This document shows, in pieces, positions 7,685-16,510 of a stretch of DNA of 43,420 nt. The notes beneath the pieces are model-generated. The model worked only from the letters and a program-made list of their open reading frames with translations. It had not been told where the DNA came from and did not search any database. The stretch comes from Candidatus Dadabacteria bacterium (GTDB lineage Bacteria; Desulfobacterota_D; UBA1144; Nemesobacterales; Nemesobacteraceae). How positions within the stretch are numbered: the first letter of the stretch is position 1; each line of letters begins with the position of its first letter. The stretch is taken from NCBI GenBank assembly GCA_951812735.1, contig OX638332.1, positions 1,426,508 to 1,469,927 of the forward strand, given 5' to 3'. The position numbers were made by a program, and so were the translations under genes.

Positions 7685-8923
7685 TTAAAAAAATTCGTTA
7701 AACCAGCCTTTCATTCTCGTAAAAACGTTTTTCTGTCTCAGAACCCCTGCGGGAACGCCGGGTTCTTCATTTAAACTTGCGTATTTAACCAACCCCACTC
7801 CGGTTGAGTAAATCGGGTCGGTGATAATCTCCGTGAGACCGTTTACATCCCGGGGTATCCCGATGCGAACCGGCATGTCGAGCACCTGCTCGGCAAGAGT
7901 CGTCATCTCACGCATCTTGCTGCTCCCGCCCGTGAGCACCACCCCCGCCGGCAGCATCCCGGTGAATCCCTTCTTTAGGAATTCTTTTTTTATCAGTGTG
8001 AAGATTTCCTCCATTCTCAGTTGGATTATGGTCGTGAGGTCTCTTTTCAGAACATTTTTGGGTATGTGTCCGGAGGCGCTTTTCACCTCTATTCTCTCGT
8101 CGCTCGGCATTTCATTGGGTTTTGTCATGGTCGTGCCGTGATTTTCCTTGAGCTTTCTCGCCTCGGGAAGCGGTACCGAGAGCCCAAACGCGATATCCCT
8201 GTCGAGATGGTCACCTCCCAAGGTAATGCTTTCCGTATACTTCACGCTTCCGTTCATAAACACTGCTATATCGCAGGTGCCTCCTCCGAAGTCTATCATT
8301 GCCACCCCGATCTCCCTTTCGTCTGCTGTGAGGACCGCTTCGCTTGAGGCTATCTGCTCAAGCACCATGTCGACAGAAAGCATCCCCGACATTTCTATGC
8401 ATTTTATGATGTTCCGGGCTGCGGTCACGTCCCCCGTGACTATGTGGACATCTGCCTCAAGCTTCAGGCCGTGGATTCCGACCGGATCCTTTATACCGCT
8501 TTCCCTGTCGACCGTGTAGTCCTGCGGGATGGCGTGAATGATTTCCCTTTCCGCCGGAATCAGAAGGGCGTTTGCCGATTCTATTACTCTCTCAATATCC
8601 TTGGAGGTCACCTCTTTGTCCCGCAGGGTGACCATTCCGTGCCCGTTCATTCCCTTTATATGTCCGCCGGCTATTCCTACTATGACCTCCTTTATCACGT
8701 GTCCGGACATGCGCTCGGCCTTCTCGGCTGCGTTCTGTATGGAGTCCACGGTTTTCTCTATGTTGACCACTACCCCTCTTTTAAGTCCGTGGGAAGGGTG
8801 GTTGCCGACGCCGATTATCTCAACCTCGCCGTTTAGGTCAAGCTCTCCGACCACTACGGAAACTTTCGTCGTTCCTATGTCGAGACCAACTATCGGTAGT
8901 GACTTGTTTTTTCTCTGCGCCAT
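7685..8923 (-). CDS. ftsA: Cell division protein FtsA
   Basis: FtsA is an actin-like ATPase that tethers FtsZ filaments to the membrane and signals to the septal synthesis enzymes. The actin-fold phosphate-1 motif GLDIGTTKVSVVVGE is near the N-terminus (about 14-28), followed by the SHS2/1C region, a phosphate-2 motif IDFGGGTCDIA and an adenosine motif VVLTGGSSKM. The chain ends in the short amphipathic sequence RMKGWFNEFF, the expected membrane-targeting helix. Length (412) is standard. It lies between ftsQ and ftsZ, as in most dcw clusters. Confidence 0.97.
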   Translation of the reverse strand: MAQRKNKSLPIVGLDIGTTKVSVVVGELDLNGEVEIIGVGNHPSHGLKRGVVVNIEKTVDSIQNAAEKAERMSGHVIKEVIVGIAGGHIKGMNGHGMVTLRDKEVTSKDIERVIESANALLIPAEREIIHAIPQDYTVDRESGIKDPVGIHGLKLEADVHIVTGDVTAARNIIKCIEMSGMLSVDMVLEQIASSEAVLTADEREIGVAMIDFGGGTCDIAVFMNGSVKYTESITLGGDHLDRDIAFGLSVPLPEARKLKENHGTTMTKPNEMPSDERIEVKSASGHIPKNVLKRDLTTIIQLRMEEIFTLIKKEFLKKGFTGMLPAGVVLTGGSSKMREMTTLAEQVLDMPVRIGIPRDVNGLTEIITDPIYSTGVGLVKYASLNEEPGVPAGVLRQKNVFTRMKGWFNEFF

Positions 8924-8932
8924 TTCGTGATG

Positions 8933-9634
8933 TCAGGAGTCGTAGCCTATTACGCCTACTTCGCCAGAACTTATGTCTATATCTTTTTCCACCAGGTTTT
9001 TCTTGCGGGAGTGAATTATTATTCTCTCAACCTTGTGCCACTTGTTTTTCATGTTGTTTTTTCCGAAGTTTACGAATCTGCGGTCAAGGGTTAAAAGCTT
9101 GATCCCGAAGGCTTCTTCTACCACTATCTCGGAGATTTCCGACCAGTCCAGAACCGAGCTGGACTTGGAGAGGTTAAGAATTTCGATTGCCTGGAGCATG
9201 AGACCCGGGCTGATTTCCTCTTTGCTCGAGATTACCGGGAAATCAAGACCCTGCGACGGCTCAGCGACACCCAGCCTTGTTCCTTGCCCGTTTATGTAGT
9301 GGGGTTCTGCTCCCTCCGGGGCCACTATGCAGAAGGGGTCGTTTTCCGAAATCTCAACTTTTATCTTTCCGTGAAAAAATTTCTTCACCCGCACATCGCT
9401 TACCCATGGATTCTCAAGGATTTTCTGCTCAGCTTTGGAAGCGGAAAACAGCATGGATGTCGACCCGGCTCTTATTCCGGACCGTTTTATGATTTCAGAG
9501 GGACTTATCTTACTGTTTCCGGCGATGACGACCTCTTTAACGGTCAGATGCTTTGACGGCTCGATCGCGAAAAAAGCGATGCCGCAGACCGAGAGAATAA
9601 AGACCGCTGATATTCCTTTTGTCAGCATTCTCAT
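8933..9634 (-). CDS. ftsQ: Cell division protein FtsQ (POTRA domain)
   Basis: FtsQ is a bitopic inner-membrane protein of the divisome that forms a complex with FtsL and FtsB. The 233-residue product has a single N-terminal membrane segment (about 7-24) and a POTRA domain starting at LTVKEVVIAGNSKIS (about 30-44), with DVRVKKFFHGKIKVEI typical of its second half. A FtsQ-type beta domain follows. The start overlaps the end of murB by 4 bases. Sequence conservation is low, as is usual for FtsQ, but domain order and position in the cluster make the call firm. Confidence 0.9.
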   Translation of the reverse strand: MRMLTKGISAVFILSVCGIAFFAIEPSKHLTVKEVVIAGNSKISPSEIIKRSGIRAGSTSMLFSASKAEQKILENPWVSDVRVKKFFHGKIKVEISENDPFCIVAPEGAEPHYINGQGTRLGVAEPSQGLDFPVISSKEEISPGLMLQAIEILNLSKSSSVLDWSEISEIVVEEAFGIKLLTLDRRFVNFGKNNMKNKWHKVERIIIHSRKKNLVEKDIDISSGEVGVIGYDS

Positions 9635-10527
9635 GTGGCTCCCGCCTCTCTGCCCATTATCTCGACTTCAGGTTCAAGCGTTATGTTCCGTTTTTCCAAG
9701 GCGGTTTCCCGTGCCTTTTCGATAAGCGCGATGATATCGTCGGCTTTCGCCCTGTTGAAGTTCACGATAAAGTTCGCGTGGATTTCCGAGAACTTGGCCC
9801 CGCCGACGCAAAGCCCCTTGAATCCGAGTCCCTCAAGCAGTGCTCCCGCGCTCACTGTGGGCGGATTTTTGAAAACCGAACCCGTGTTGGCCATTTTTAC
9901 GGGCTGGGTCCTGTTTCTGTACGCGAGGTACTGCCTCACGTTTTCCTCGCTTTTCTTCCTGTCCCCCCTGCGCAACTCGAATACCGCTTTCGTGACTATG
10001 GCGCCTTCGGGTAGATTGCTTTTCCTGTACTCGAAGTTTATTTCTTCTCTGGGCAGCTCCCTCTCTTCTCCCTCGTGCCATATGTAAACTTTTTTCACCG
10101 CATCCTTTATTTCTCCTCCGTTCGCGCCGGCATTCATGTATATGCTTCCCCCGACAGTTCCCGGTATGCCGGCGGCGAACTCGAACCCGGTGAGCCCGAG
10201 ACGTATAGATCTGTTCATTATGGATGAGAGCATCGCCCCGCATTCAGCTTCAACGCGTGTGCCATCTATGTGCGCTTCCTTGAGCTTCCTCGTGCTTATC
10301 ACGACCCCGTCGATTCCCTGCTCGGTTATTATGGTGTTGGAGCCGGCTCCCAGCACGGTGACTTTCTCCCCGGCCTCGTGGCAGTGCCTGAGCAGTTCGA
10401 GGAAACTTTCCATGTTCTGCGGATACACGAGGCGCTTTGCCTCCCCCCCGACTTTTATGTACAGGTATTTCCTCATCGGGTAGTTGTCCAGTATCTCAAG
10501 GTCCCTGTTTTGAATTACCTTGTTCAT
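9631..10527 (-). CDS. murB: UDP-N-acetylenolpyruvoylglucosamine reductase MurB
   Basis: MurB is the FAD- and NADPH-dependent enzyme that reduces the enolpyruvyl ether to give UDP-N-acetylmuramate. FAD-binding motifs include KVGGEAKRLVYP, LGAGSNTII and GIPGTVGGSIYMNAGANGGEI. The catalytic Ser lies in NTGSVFKNPP, and the C-terminal EIHANFIVN segment is present. At 298 residues it has the shorter MurB organisation seen in many non-enteric bacteria. It overlaps murC and ftsQ by 4 bases each. Confidence 0.97.
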   Translation of the reverse strand: MNKVIQNRDLEILDNYPMRKYLYIKVGGEAKRLVYPQNMESFLELLRHCHEAGEKVTVLGAGSNTIITEQGIDGVVISTRKLKEAHIDGTRVEAECGAMLSSIMNRSIRLGLTGFEFAAGIPGTVGGSIYMNAGANGGEIKDAVKKVYIWHEGEERELPREEINFEYRKSNLPEGAIVTKAVFELRRGDRKKSEENVRQYLAYRNRTQPVKMANTGSVFKNPPTVSAGALLEGLGFKGLCVGGAKFSEIHANFIVNFNRAKADDIIALIEKARETALEKRNITLEPEVEIMGREAGAT

Positions 10528-11891
10528 CCGATCCGCTCCGCGATCTCGTCCCCGTATTTCCAGACATTTCCGGCGCCCGAAGTAAGCAGGACATCTCCCT
10601 CTTTGAGCTCGTTTGCCATGCGGTCCACGAAAGTGTTCGGGTCATCCACGTACCGCGCGTTTGTGTTGCCCGCATTCTTTATGTCTTCGACTAGTTTTTC
10701 TGAAGTTATCCCTTTTACCGGTTTTTCCCCGGCGGGATATATATCAAGAATGTATAGGTGTTTTATCTTTCCTAAAACCCTGACGAAATCATCGTAAAGA
10801 AGCTTTGTCCTAGAAAATCTGTGGGGCTGGAAGAGCAGAATCGGTTCTCGGGAAAACGCCGTTTTAAGAGCTTCTATAGTAACTTCCAGCTCGCTCGGGT
10901 GATGCCCGTAATCGTCCATTATTTTTACACCTTTTCTCTCACTTTTCAACTGCAGTCTTCTCTCCGTGCCCTCGAAGGCGGCAAGGCCTTCCTTTATCTT
11001 CTCGAAGCTGAAACCGAACTCCATTCCCACGGCTATCGCGGCCAGGGAATTGAGGGCGTTATGGGTGCCCAGAGTGCTCAGTTCCACCTCTCCGAGCAGG
11101 TAACCTCCGTAGGTTACTTCAAACGATGTCCGCAGCTGCGAAAAGCGTATGTTCTCCGCCATGAGATCCGCCGGGGCGGTGATTCCGTAAGTCAGTATTT
11201 TTTTGTTGAATTTCCTGCTTATCTCCGCGGTTCTTGGACAGTCGGCGCATGTTACGGCGAGTCCGTAGAAGGGAATCTTGTGCAGGAAGTTAGAGAAGGC
11301 AATTTCAAGGGCTTCCATGCTTCCGTAGTAATCAAGGTGCTCCTTGTCAATATTGGTGAGCACGGTGACGACGGGGGAGAGCTTTTCGAATGATCCGTCG
11401 CTCTCGTCGGCTTCCACTACCATGAAACGGCCGGTTCCCAGATGAGCGTTTGAGTCTATGGTCCGCAGTTTTCCGCCGACCACTATGGTCGGGTCCGCGC
11501 CGCAGTGGGAAAGCACCGAAGCTATCATGGAGGACGTGGTGGTTTTTCCGTGGCTTCCGGCAACGGCAATGCCGAACTTGAGCCTCATCAGTTCCGCCAG
11601 CATCTCCGCCCTGGGTATGAGGGGAATCCTCGCCGCGGCGGCGGCGATCATTTCTGGGTTGTCCTCTCCGATTGCCGATGAGTATACAACCACCTCGCTT
11701 CCTTTTATGTTCTCTGAGCTGTGGCCCGCGTGAACGACGGCTCCCAGGGAAGCCAGCCGGCGGGTTGTCTGGGTGTCCGCCAGGTCGGAACCGCTTACCT
11801 CAAGACCCATGTTGATCAGCACTTCCGCTATGCCGCTCATTCCTATGCCGCCTATGCCTATGAAATGGACTTTTTTTATCTTCCCGTACAT
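10524..11891 (-). CDS. murC: UDP-N-acetylmuramate--L-alanine ligase MurC
   Basis: MurC adds L-alanine to UDP-N-acetylmuramate with ATP, the first step of stem-peptide assembly. The N-terminal Rossmann motif HFIGIGGIGMSGIAEV (about 9-24) and the ATP-binding loop AGSHGKTTTSSM are intact, as are the central DESDGSF and DDYGHHPSE motifs characteristic of MurC. Length 455 is typical. It lies between murG and murB, with a 4-base overlap to murB. No ddl gene is present in the cluster. Confidence 0.97.
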   Translation of the reverse strand: MYGKIKKVHFIGIGGIGMSGIAEVLINMGLEVSGSDLADTQTTRRLASLGAVVHAGHSSENIKGSEVVVYSSAIGEDNPEMIAAAAARIPLIPRAEMLAELMRLKFGIAVAGSHGKTTTSSMIASVLSHCGADPTIVVGGKLRTIDSNAHLGTGRFMVVEADESDGSFEKLSPVVTVLTNIDKEHLDYYGSMEALEIAFSNFLHKIPFYGLAVTCADCPRTAEISRKFNKKILTYGITAPADLMAENIRFSQLRTSFEVTYGGYLLGEVELSTLGTHNALNSLAAIAVGMEFGFSFEKIKEGLAAFEGTERRLQLKSERKGVKIMDDYGHHPSELEVTIEALKTAFSREPILLFQPHRFSRTKLLYDDFVRVLGKIKHLYILDIYPAGEKPVKGITSEKLVEDIKNAGNTNARYVDDPNTFVDRMANELKEGDVLLTSGAGNVWKYGDEIAERIG

Positions 11892-11895
11892 TGAC

Positions 11896-12963
11896 TTATC
11901 CGATTATCCGCTCGATTTCGTTTACTATTTCCCGGGCGGCGTGGGGCCGCGCGAGTTTCTTCGAGTTCTCCGCCATGCGCCCCAGGGTGGCCTGCTCAAG
12001 GGTTTTCTCCATAACCGCGCAAAGACCTTCGACCGAAAGTTCTTTTTCCTCGACCACCACTGCCGCCGCCTCTGACTCTAGAGCCTTGGCGTTTTTCAGC
12101 TGATGGTCGTGCGTGGACGAGGCAAGGGGAACCAGTATTGACGGTATGCCGAACGCCGTTATCTCGGACAGGGTTCCTGAACCCGCCCTGCAGATCACAA
12201 GATCCGTTTTTTCGTAGATCCGGGACATGTTGTCTGTAAATCCGAATACTTCGGCCGAAATACCGAGTTGCCGGTAGGTTTCCCTGACGCTCTCTATCTG
12301 CGTTTCCCCGGCCTGATGGGTCACGTTTACCCGCTCACCCAGTTTTCCCAGGGACAGGGGAACGATTTCGTTCAGTTTCCGCGCTCCCTGGCTTCCTCCG
12401 AGTACGAATACGTTTCGCGGGGCGTTTTGCCGGAGTTTTTTCTCCGCGGCGTTGCGGGCGAGATCGCGCCTTATGGGGTTTCCGGTTAGCATCGTTTTTT
12501 CCGCCGGAAGAAACTCTTTGCTTTCTTCGAAAGTTATGAATATTTTTCCGACGAATCTCGAGAGGATTCTGTTGGCGAGCCCGGGAACGCAATTCTGTTC
12601 GCAGACAGCGGTCGGTATGGAATTCATGGACGCGCACAGCAGGGTAGGTCCGGACGCGTATCCGCCGACTCCTATCACTGCGTCAGGCTTGAAATCTCTG
12701 AGTATTCTAAGTGAACTTATCATCGCTCCGAGTATCGATATCACCGCCCCTGCCTTCTGGAAAAAGCTTTTTCCTACAATCCCTCTTGAGTTTATGAATT
12801 CGACTCTGTATCCCTTCTCGGGAAGAATCCTTTTCTCGATGCCCTGCTCGGTCCCTACGAACAGAACTTCATTTCCGCTGTTTCTCCGAAGTATTTCCTC
12901 CGCGATTGATATCGCGGGGAAAACGTGTCCACCTGTTCCTCCTCCGGCTATTATCACTTTCAT
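11896..12963 (-). CDS. murG: Lipid II synthase MurG (GlcNAc transferase)
   Basis: MurG is the peripheral inner-membrane GT-B glycosyltransferase that adds GlcNAc to lipid I, giving lipid II. The N-terminal GGGTGGHVFPAISIAEEI (7-24) is the donor/acceptor loop signature. GVGGYASGP, EQNCVPGLANR and the C-terminal CRAGSGTLSEI plus STHDHQLKNA blocks are all present. Length 355 is standard. It overlaps ftsW by 4 bases and is separated from murC by 4 bases. Confidence 0.97.
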   Translation of the reverse strand: MKVIIAGGGTGGHVFPAISIAEEILRRNSGNEVLFVGTEQGIEKRILPEKGYRVEFINSRGIVGKSFFQKAGAVISILGAMISSLRILRDFKPDAVIGVGGYASGPTLLCASMNSIPTAVCEQNCVPGLANRILSRFVGKIFITFEESKEFLPAEKTMLTGNPIRRDLARNAAEKKLRQNAPRNVFVLGGSQGARKLNEIVPLSLGKLGERVNVTHQAGETQIESVRETYRQLGISAEVFGFTDNMSRIYEKTDLVICRAGSGTLSEITAFGIPSILVPLASSTHDHQLKNAKALESEAAAVVVEEKELSVEGLCAVMEKTLEQATLGRMAENSKKLARPHAAREIVNEIERIIG

Positions 12964-14069
12964 TGTTTCCTGGTGCTGAACCTCGAGACGCTCAGTATGA
13001 TTCCGAACGCCGCAAGCGTCGATACAAGAGAACTTCCTCCGTAGCTTACAAGAGGCAGCGTCAGTCCAGTAGTCGGGAAAAGACCGACCGCCACTCCCAT
13101 GTTAAGCGCCGCCTGGAGCGTTATGAGCGCCGTGAAACCGAATACCATGTATCTTGAGAAAGGATCTTCCGCCCGCATTGATATCCTTACGCATCTTCCC
13201 AAAATCATTAGGAAAAGCGTGATCAACGTTATTACCCCTACGAATCCGAATTCTTCGCCTATTATCGAGAAGATGAAATCAGTGTGGGCCTGGGGAAGGA
13301 AAAGCAGTTTCTGGGAACTGTTTCCGAGTCCGCTTCCGTATATTCCGCCGAGCCCAAAAGCCATGAACGACTGGACGGCCTGATATCCCGAGCCGAGAGG
13401 GTCTTTCCACGGGTCAAGAAACGACATTATTCTCTCCATTCTGTAGCCCTCATTGAGGATGGCCAGCGTGAGCAGCGCCACGGCCCCTATCCCGATGCTG
13501 AGCAGGTATCTGATTTTAGTTCCTCCGACAAAGAGCATTATGAAAAGAACAGCCAGAACCACAAAAGAGGTTCCAAGGTCCGGTCCGGCTAGGATAAGCC
13601 CCACGTAAGCGCCGCCGGCGAGCAGGGGAGAGAAAAGACCGATCCAGAAACTGTCCATCTTGTCTTCCTTCTTGAACAGGAAATGAGCCATGTAAATGAC
13701 CAGCATGTATTTGCAGAACTCAGACGGCTGAAAGGAGAATCCCCAGACCGAAAGCCACCTTCGCCCCCCGCCGACTTCCTTTCCTATCTCGGGCAAAAGC
13801 ACGACTACGAGCAGGGCGAGTCCGAGCAGGTAACCGGGGTAGACCAGCTTTCTCAGGAAAGTCGGCTTCATGTGCATCAATGTAACCATGGCCGCTATTC
13901 CCACTAGGAGATATATGACGTGAAATTTAAGAAAACGCATTGAGTTGTGATAGGTCTCAAGCGAGTATATTGAGCTCGAGTTGTATACGGCCACCACGCC
14001 GATTCCCGCCACTATAAGCACGAGCCCGAGAAGCAGTATGTCGAAATCCCTGTTTTTGAAGTCAAACAC
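12960..14069 (-). CDS. ftsW: Septal peptidoglycan polymerase FtsW
   Basis: FtsW belongs to the SEDS family of lipid II glycosyltransferases that polymerise septal peptidoglycan with FtsI. The 369-residue product is strongly hydrophobic, with about ten membrane segments. It carries SEDS landmarks such as GGGRRWLSVWGFSFQPSEFCK, the PQAHTDFIFSIIGEEFGF loop and the C-terminal GLTLPLVSYGGSSL. The N-terminus is short, as in many non-enteric FtsW. It overlaps the end of murD by 8 bases. Position between murD and murG supports FtsW rather than RodA. Confidence 0.95.
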   Translation of the reverse strand: MFDFKNRDFDILLLGLVLIVAGIGVVAVYNSSSIYSLETYHNSMRFLKFHVIYLLVGIAAMVTLMHMKPTFLRKLVYPGYLLGLALLVVVLLPEIGKEVGGGRRWLSVWGFSFQPSEFCKYMLVIYMAHFLFKKEDKMDSFWIGLFSPLLAGGAYVGLILAGPDLGTSFVVLAVLFIMLFVGGTKIRYLLSIGIGAVALLTLAILNEGYRMERIMSFLDPWKDPLGSGYQAVQSFMAFGLGGIYGSGLGNSSQKLLFLPQAHTDFIFSIIGEEFGFVGVITLITLFLMILGRCVRISMRAEDPFSRYMVFGFTALITLQAALNMGVAVGLFPTTGLTLPLVSYGGSSLVSTLAAFGIILSVSRFSTRKQ

Positions 14070-15390
14070 CTCTCACAATCTCCTTAAACAGGTTTCCCCT
14101 TTCCTCGTATGAGTGGAACATGTCAAAGCTTGAGCATCCGGGGGAGAACAGAAGAGTGTCTCCGGCTTCGGACAGTTCAAAAGCGCTTTGCGCCGCCTCT
14201 TCGAGAGACTCCACGCACGTAGTCTGCGCCAGGTCGCCCAGCTGGGCGCGCATTTTTTCCTTCGTCTCCCCTATGAAGACCAGTGCTTTTACCTTGCTTG
14301 CAACGGCATCCTTCAGGCAGTTGTAGTCTATTCCCTTGTCCTTTCCCCCGGCGACCAGTACGATCGGGGAGGGCAGGCTCTCAATTGCTCTCAGGGTGGC
14401 GAAGGGGGTTGTGGATTTCGAGTCGTTGTACACGTCCACCCCCTTTACCGCCAGCACGAATTCCATTCTGTGGGGAAGCGGGCGAAATTCGTCTATGCTT
14501 TTCTGCACGGGGTCGCGCTCACATCCCAGTATGCCCGCCACCGCCACCGCGGCCATTATGTTTTCCTTGTTGTGTTCTCCGACAAGTGCAGAGTTTCGAA
14601 GGCAGAATGACAGTTCGCCGAACACTACTTCATCCTCCCTGCAGTAAACGTCGGTTTTTTCCTCTCGGGTTCCGAAAGATACTTTTTTCGCCCTGAACCC
14701 TCCTGAGCCTTTAAGCGCCGCGGGGTCTTCCGCATTGAACACGGCCCAGTCATCTTCGGTCTGATTTGCGAAAAGCCCGAGTTTTGCCGCCTCGTACTCT
14801 TCCATGCTCGAGTGGTGATCCAGGTGGTTTGGCGATATGTTGAGGATCACTGCGACGTGCGGTGTGAAGTTCCTTATTCCCTGGAGCTGGAAGCTGCTGA
14901 GTTCAAGCAGCAGAAAGTCGTATTCGTCGTCCTCTCCGGCTACCGATATAAGGGGCGTTCCTATGTTTCCTCCCGTAAAGATTTTCAAGCCGCTTCGCCT
15001 CAGAATTTCCGAGAGAAGAGACGTGGTCGTTGTTTTTCCGTTTGTTCCCGTTATGCCTATTACCGGCTTCGATATGAAATTCCACGCAAGCTCGATTTCG
15101 CTTATTACCGTTTTTCCGGCTCTCTGGGCGTCTTTGATCTCGGGAAGGTCGAACCTTACCCCGGGACTCAGCACTATCGTGTCGGCCCATTCGAAAAGTT
15201 CGGGCGCATGTGTTCCGCATCGGATCTCCATGCCTCCCGCCGCGAGTTCTTCCACCGCGGGTCCGAGCTCCCGGGCCTCTCTTGAGTCGGTTGCCTTTAC
15301 CGGGGCTCCTTTGGAGTGGAGAAATTTTGAGGTTTCAACTCCCGTTACCCCGAGACCGACGACCAAGAATTTGTTTTCTCCGAGTTCCAT
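14062..15390 (-). CDS. murD: UDP-N-acetylmuramoylalanine--D-glutamate ligase MurD
   Basis: MurD adds D-glutamate to UDP-MurNAc-L-Ala in the cytoplasm. The N-terminal FLVVGLGVTGVETSKFL Rossmann segment, the ATP loop GITGTNGKTTTTSLL, NISPNHLDHHSSMEEY and NDSKSTTPFATL are typical of MurD. Length 442 is normal. It sits between mraY (4 bases away) and ftsW in the dcw order. Confidence 0.96.
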   Translation of the reverse strand: MELGENKFLVVGLGVTGVETSKFLHSKGAPVKATDSREARELGPAVEELAAGGMEIRCGTHAPELFEWADTIVLSPGVRFDLPEIKDAQRAGKTVISEIELAWNFISKPVIGITGTNGKTTTTSLLSEILRRSGLKIFTGGNIGTPLISVAGEDDEYDFLLLELSSFQLQGIRNFTPHVAVILNISPNHLDHHSSMEEYEAAKLGLFANQTEDDWAVFNAEDPAALKGSGGFRAKKVSFGTREEKTDVYCREDEVVFGELSFCLRNSALVGEHNKENIMAAVAVAGILGCERDPVQKSIDEFRPLPHRMEFVLAVKGVDVYNDSKSTTPFATLRAIESLPSPIVLVAGGKDKGIDYNCLKDAVASKVKALVFIGETKEKMRAQLGDLAQTTCVESLEEAAQSAFELSEAGDTLLFSPGCSSFDMFHSYEERGNLFKEIVRGV

Positions 15391-15394
15391 CTGA

Positions 15395-16507
15395 TCACCT
15401 TATCTTCAGGCTTGAAAGAGCGACAATAGAAAGTACTACGCATATTATCCAGAAGCGTACCACTATCTTGGATTCGGCCCATCCTGCAAGTTCGAAATGG
15501 TGATGAAGAGGCGTCATTCTGAAAACCCTCTTGCCGGTAGAGCGGAATGAGATCACCTGGATTATCACCGAAAGTGTTTCCACGAAGAAGATCCCCCCGG
15601 CCACTATCAGGAGCAGTTCCTGCTTTATAACGAGAGCGCTGAACCCTATGGCAGCTCCAAGCGAAAGTGAACCCACGTCTCCCATGAAGACCTGAGCGGG
15701 ATGAGCGTTATACCAAAGAAAGCCGAGACACGCTCCTCCAACCGCCGCGAGAAAAACGGCAATTTCCCCGGCTCCCTGTACGTGCGGGATCTGCAGGTAG
15801 CTTGCAAACTGCAGGTTCCCGGCGAGATAAGCGAAAACTATGTAGGTGGTGGTTACTATGGCAATCGAACCTATTGCCAGACCGTCAAGGCCGTCGGTAA
15901 GATTCACTGCGTTTGAAGAACCTACGGTGACCAGGAGGGCGAAAACTATGTAGAGATATCCGAGATCCACAACGGCCTGCTTTATGAACGGAAACACTAC
16001 GGAGGTCGAGGAGTACATCGCGCTTTCTCCGGCCCTCATGGACATTGAAAAACTTCCGCTTTCATTCATGCAGAGGATGATCACAAATGTTGCCGCGATG
16101 AACGTCTGGCAGAGAAACTTTACCCTTGCCCTTATTCCCTTTCCCTTCCTTATCTTTATAAAATCGTCGAAAAATCCCAGGACGGCGAAGCTTGCCGTGA
16201 ACAGAAGTACGAGCATTACCTTGTCTACCAGGAAGTTTGTCCAGAGAAGAGACGAGATGATTATGGCCATTACGATGAATATCCCTCCCATCGTAGGAGT
16301 GCCAGCCTTCGCGCCATGGCTGCTGGGTCCGTCTTTACGTATGGTTTCTTGGAACTGGGCTGCTTTAAGGAGATCAATCAGTTTTTTTCCGAGGAAGATG
16401 CAGAGGAGAAACGAAGTCAATCCGGCCCCGAAAGAACGGAAAGTTATGTACTTGAAAACATTTAGGAAAATAAAATCGTCTTTAAAAAAATGCAGAAAGT
16501 AGAGCAT
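15395..16507 (-). CDS. mraY: Phospho-N-acetylmuramoyl-pentapeptide transferase MraY
   Basis: MraY is the polytopic inner-membrane enzyme that transfers phospho-MurNAc-pentapeptide to undecaprenyl phosphate, giving lipid I. Signatures are GPSSHGAKAGTPTMGGI near the N-terminus, FFDDFIKI with the paired Asp residues, NLTDGLDGLAIG and FMGDVGSLSLG, then RMTPLHHHFEL at the C-terminus. Length 370 and about ten membrane spans match the family. murF lies 3 bases upstream. Confidence 0.98.
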   Translation of the reverse strand: MLYFLHFFKDDFIFLNVFKYITFRSFGAGLTSFLLCIFLGKKLIDLLKAAQFQETIRKDGPSSHGAKAGTPTMGGIFIVMAIIISSLLWTNFLVDKVMLVLLFTASFAVLGFFDDFIKIRKGKGIRARVKFLCQTFIAATFVIILCMNESGSFSMSMRAGESAMYSSTSVVFPFIKQAVVDLGYLYIVFALLVTVGSSNAVNLTDGLDGLAIGSIAIVTTTYIVFAYLAGNLQFASYLQIPHVQGAGEIAVFLAAVGGACLGFLWYNAHPAQVFMGDVGSLSLGAAIGFSALVIKQELLLIVAGGIFFVETLSVIIQVISFRSTGKRVFRMTPLHHHFELAGWAESKIVVRFWIICVVLSIVALSSLKIR

Positions 16508-16510
16508 GGC

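Noticed and set aside
8021..8836. Several long plus-strand frames across ftsA
   Set aside because: They are complements of the conserved ftsA sequence and lack start signals.
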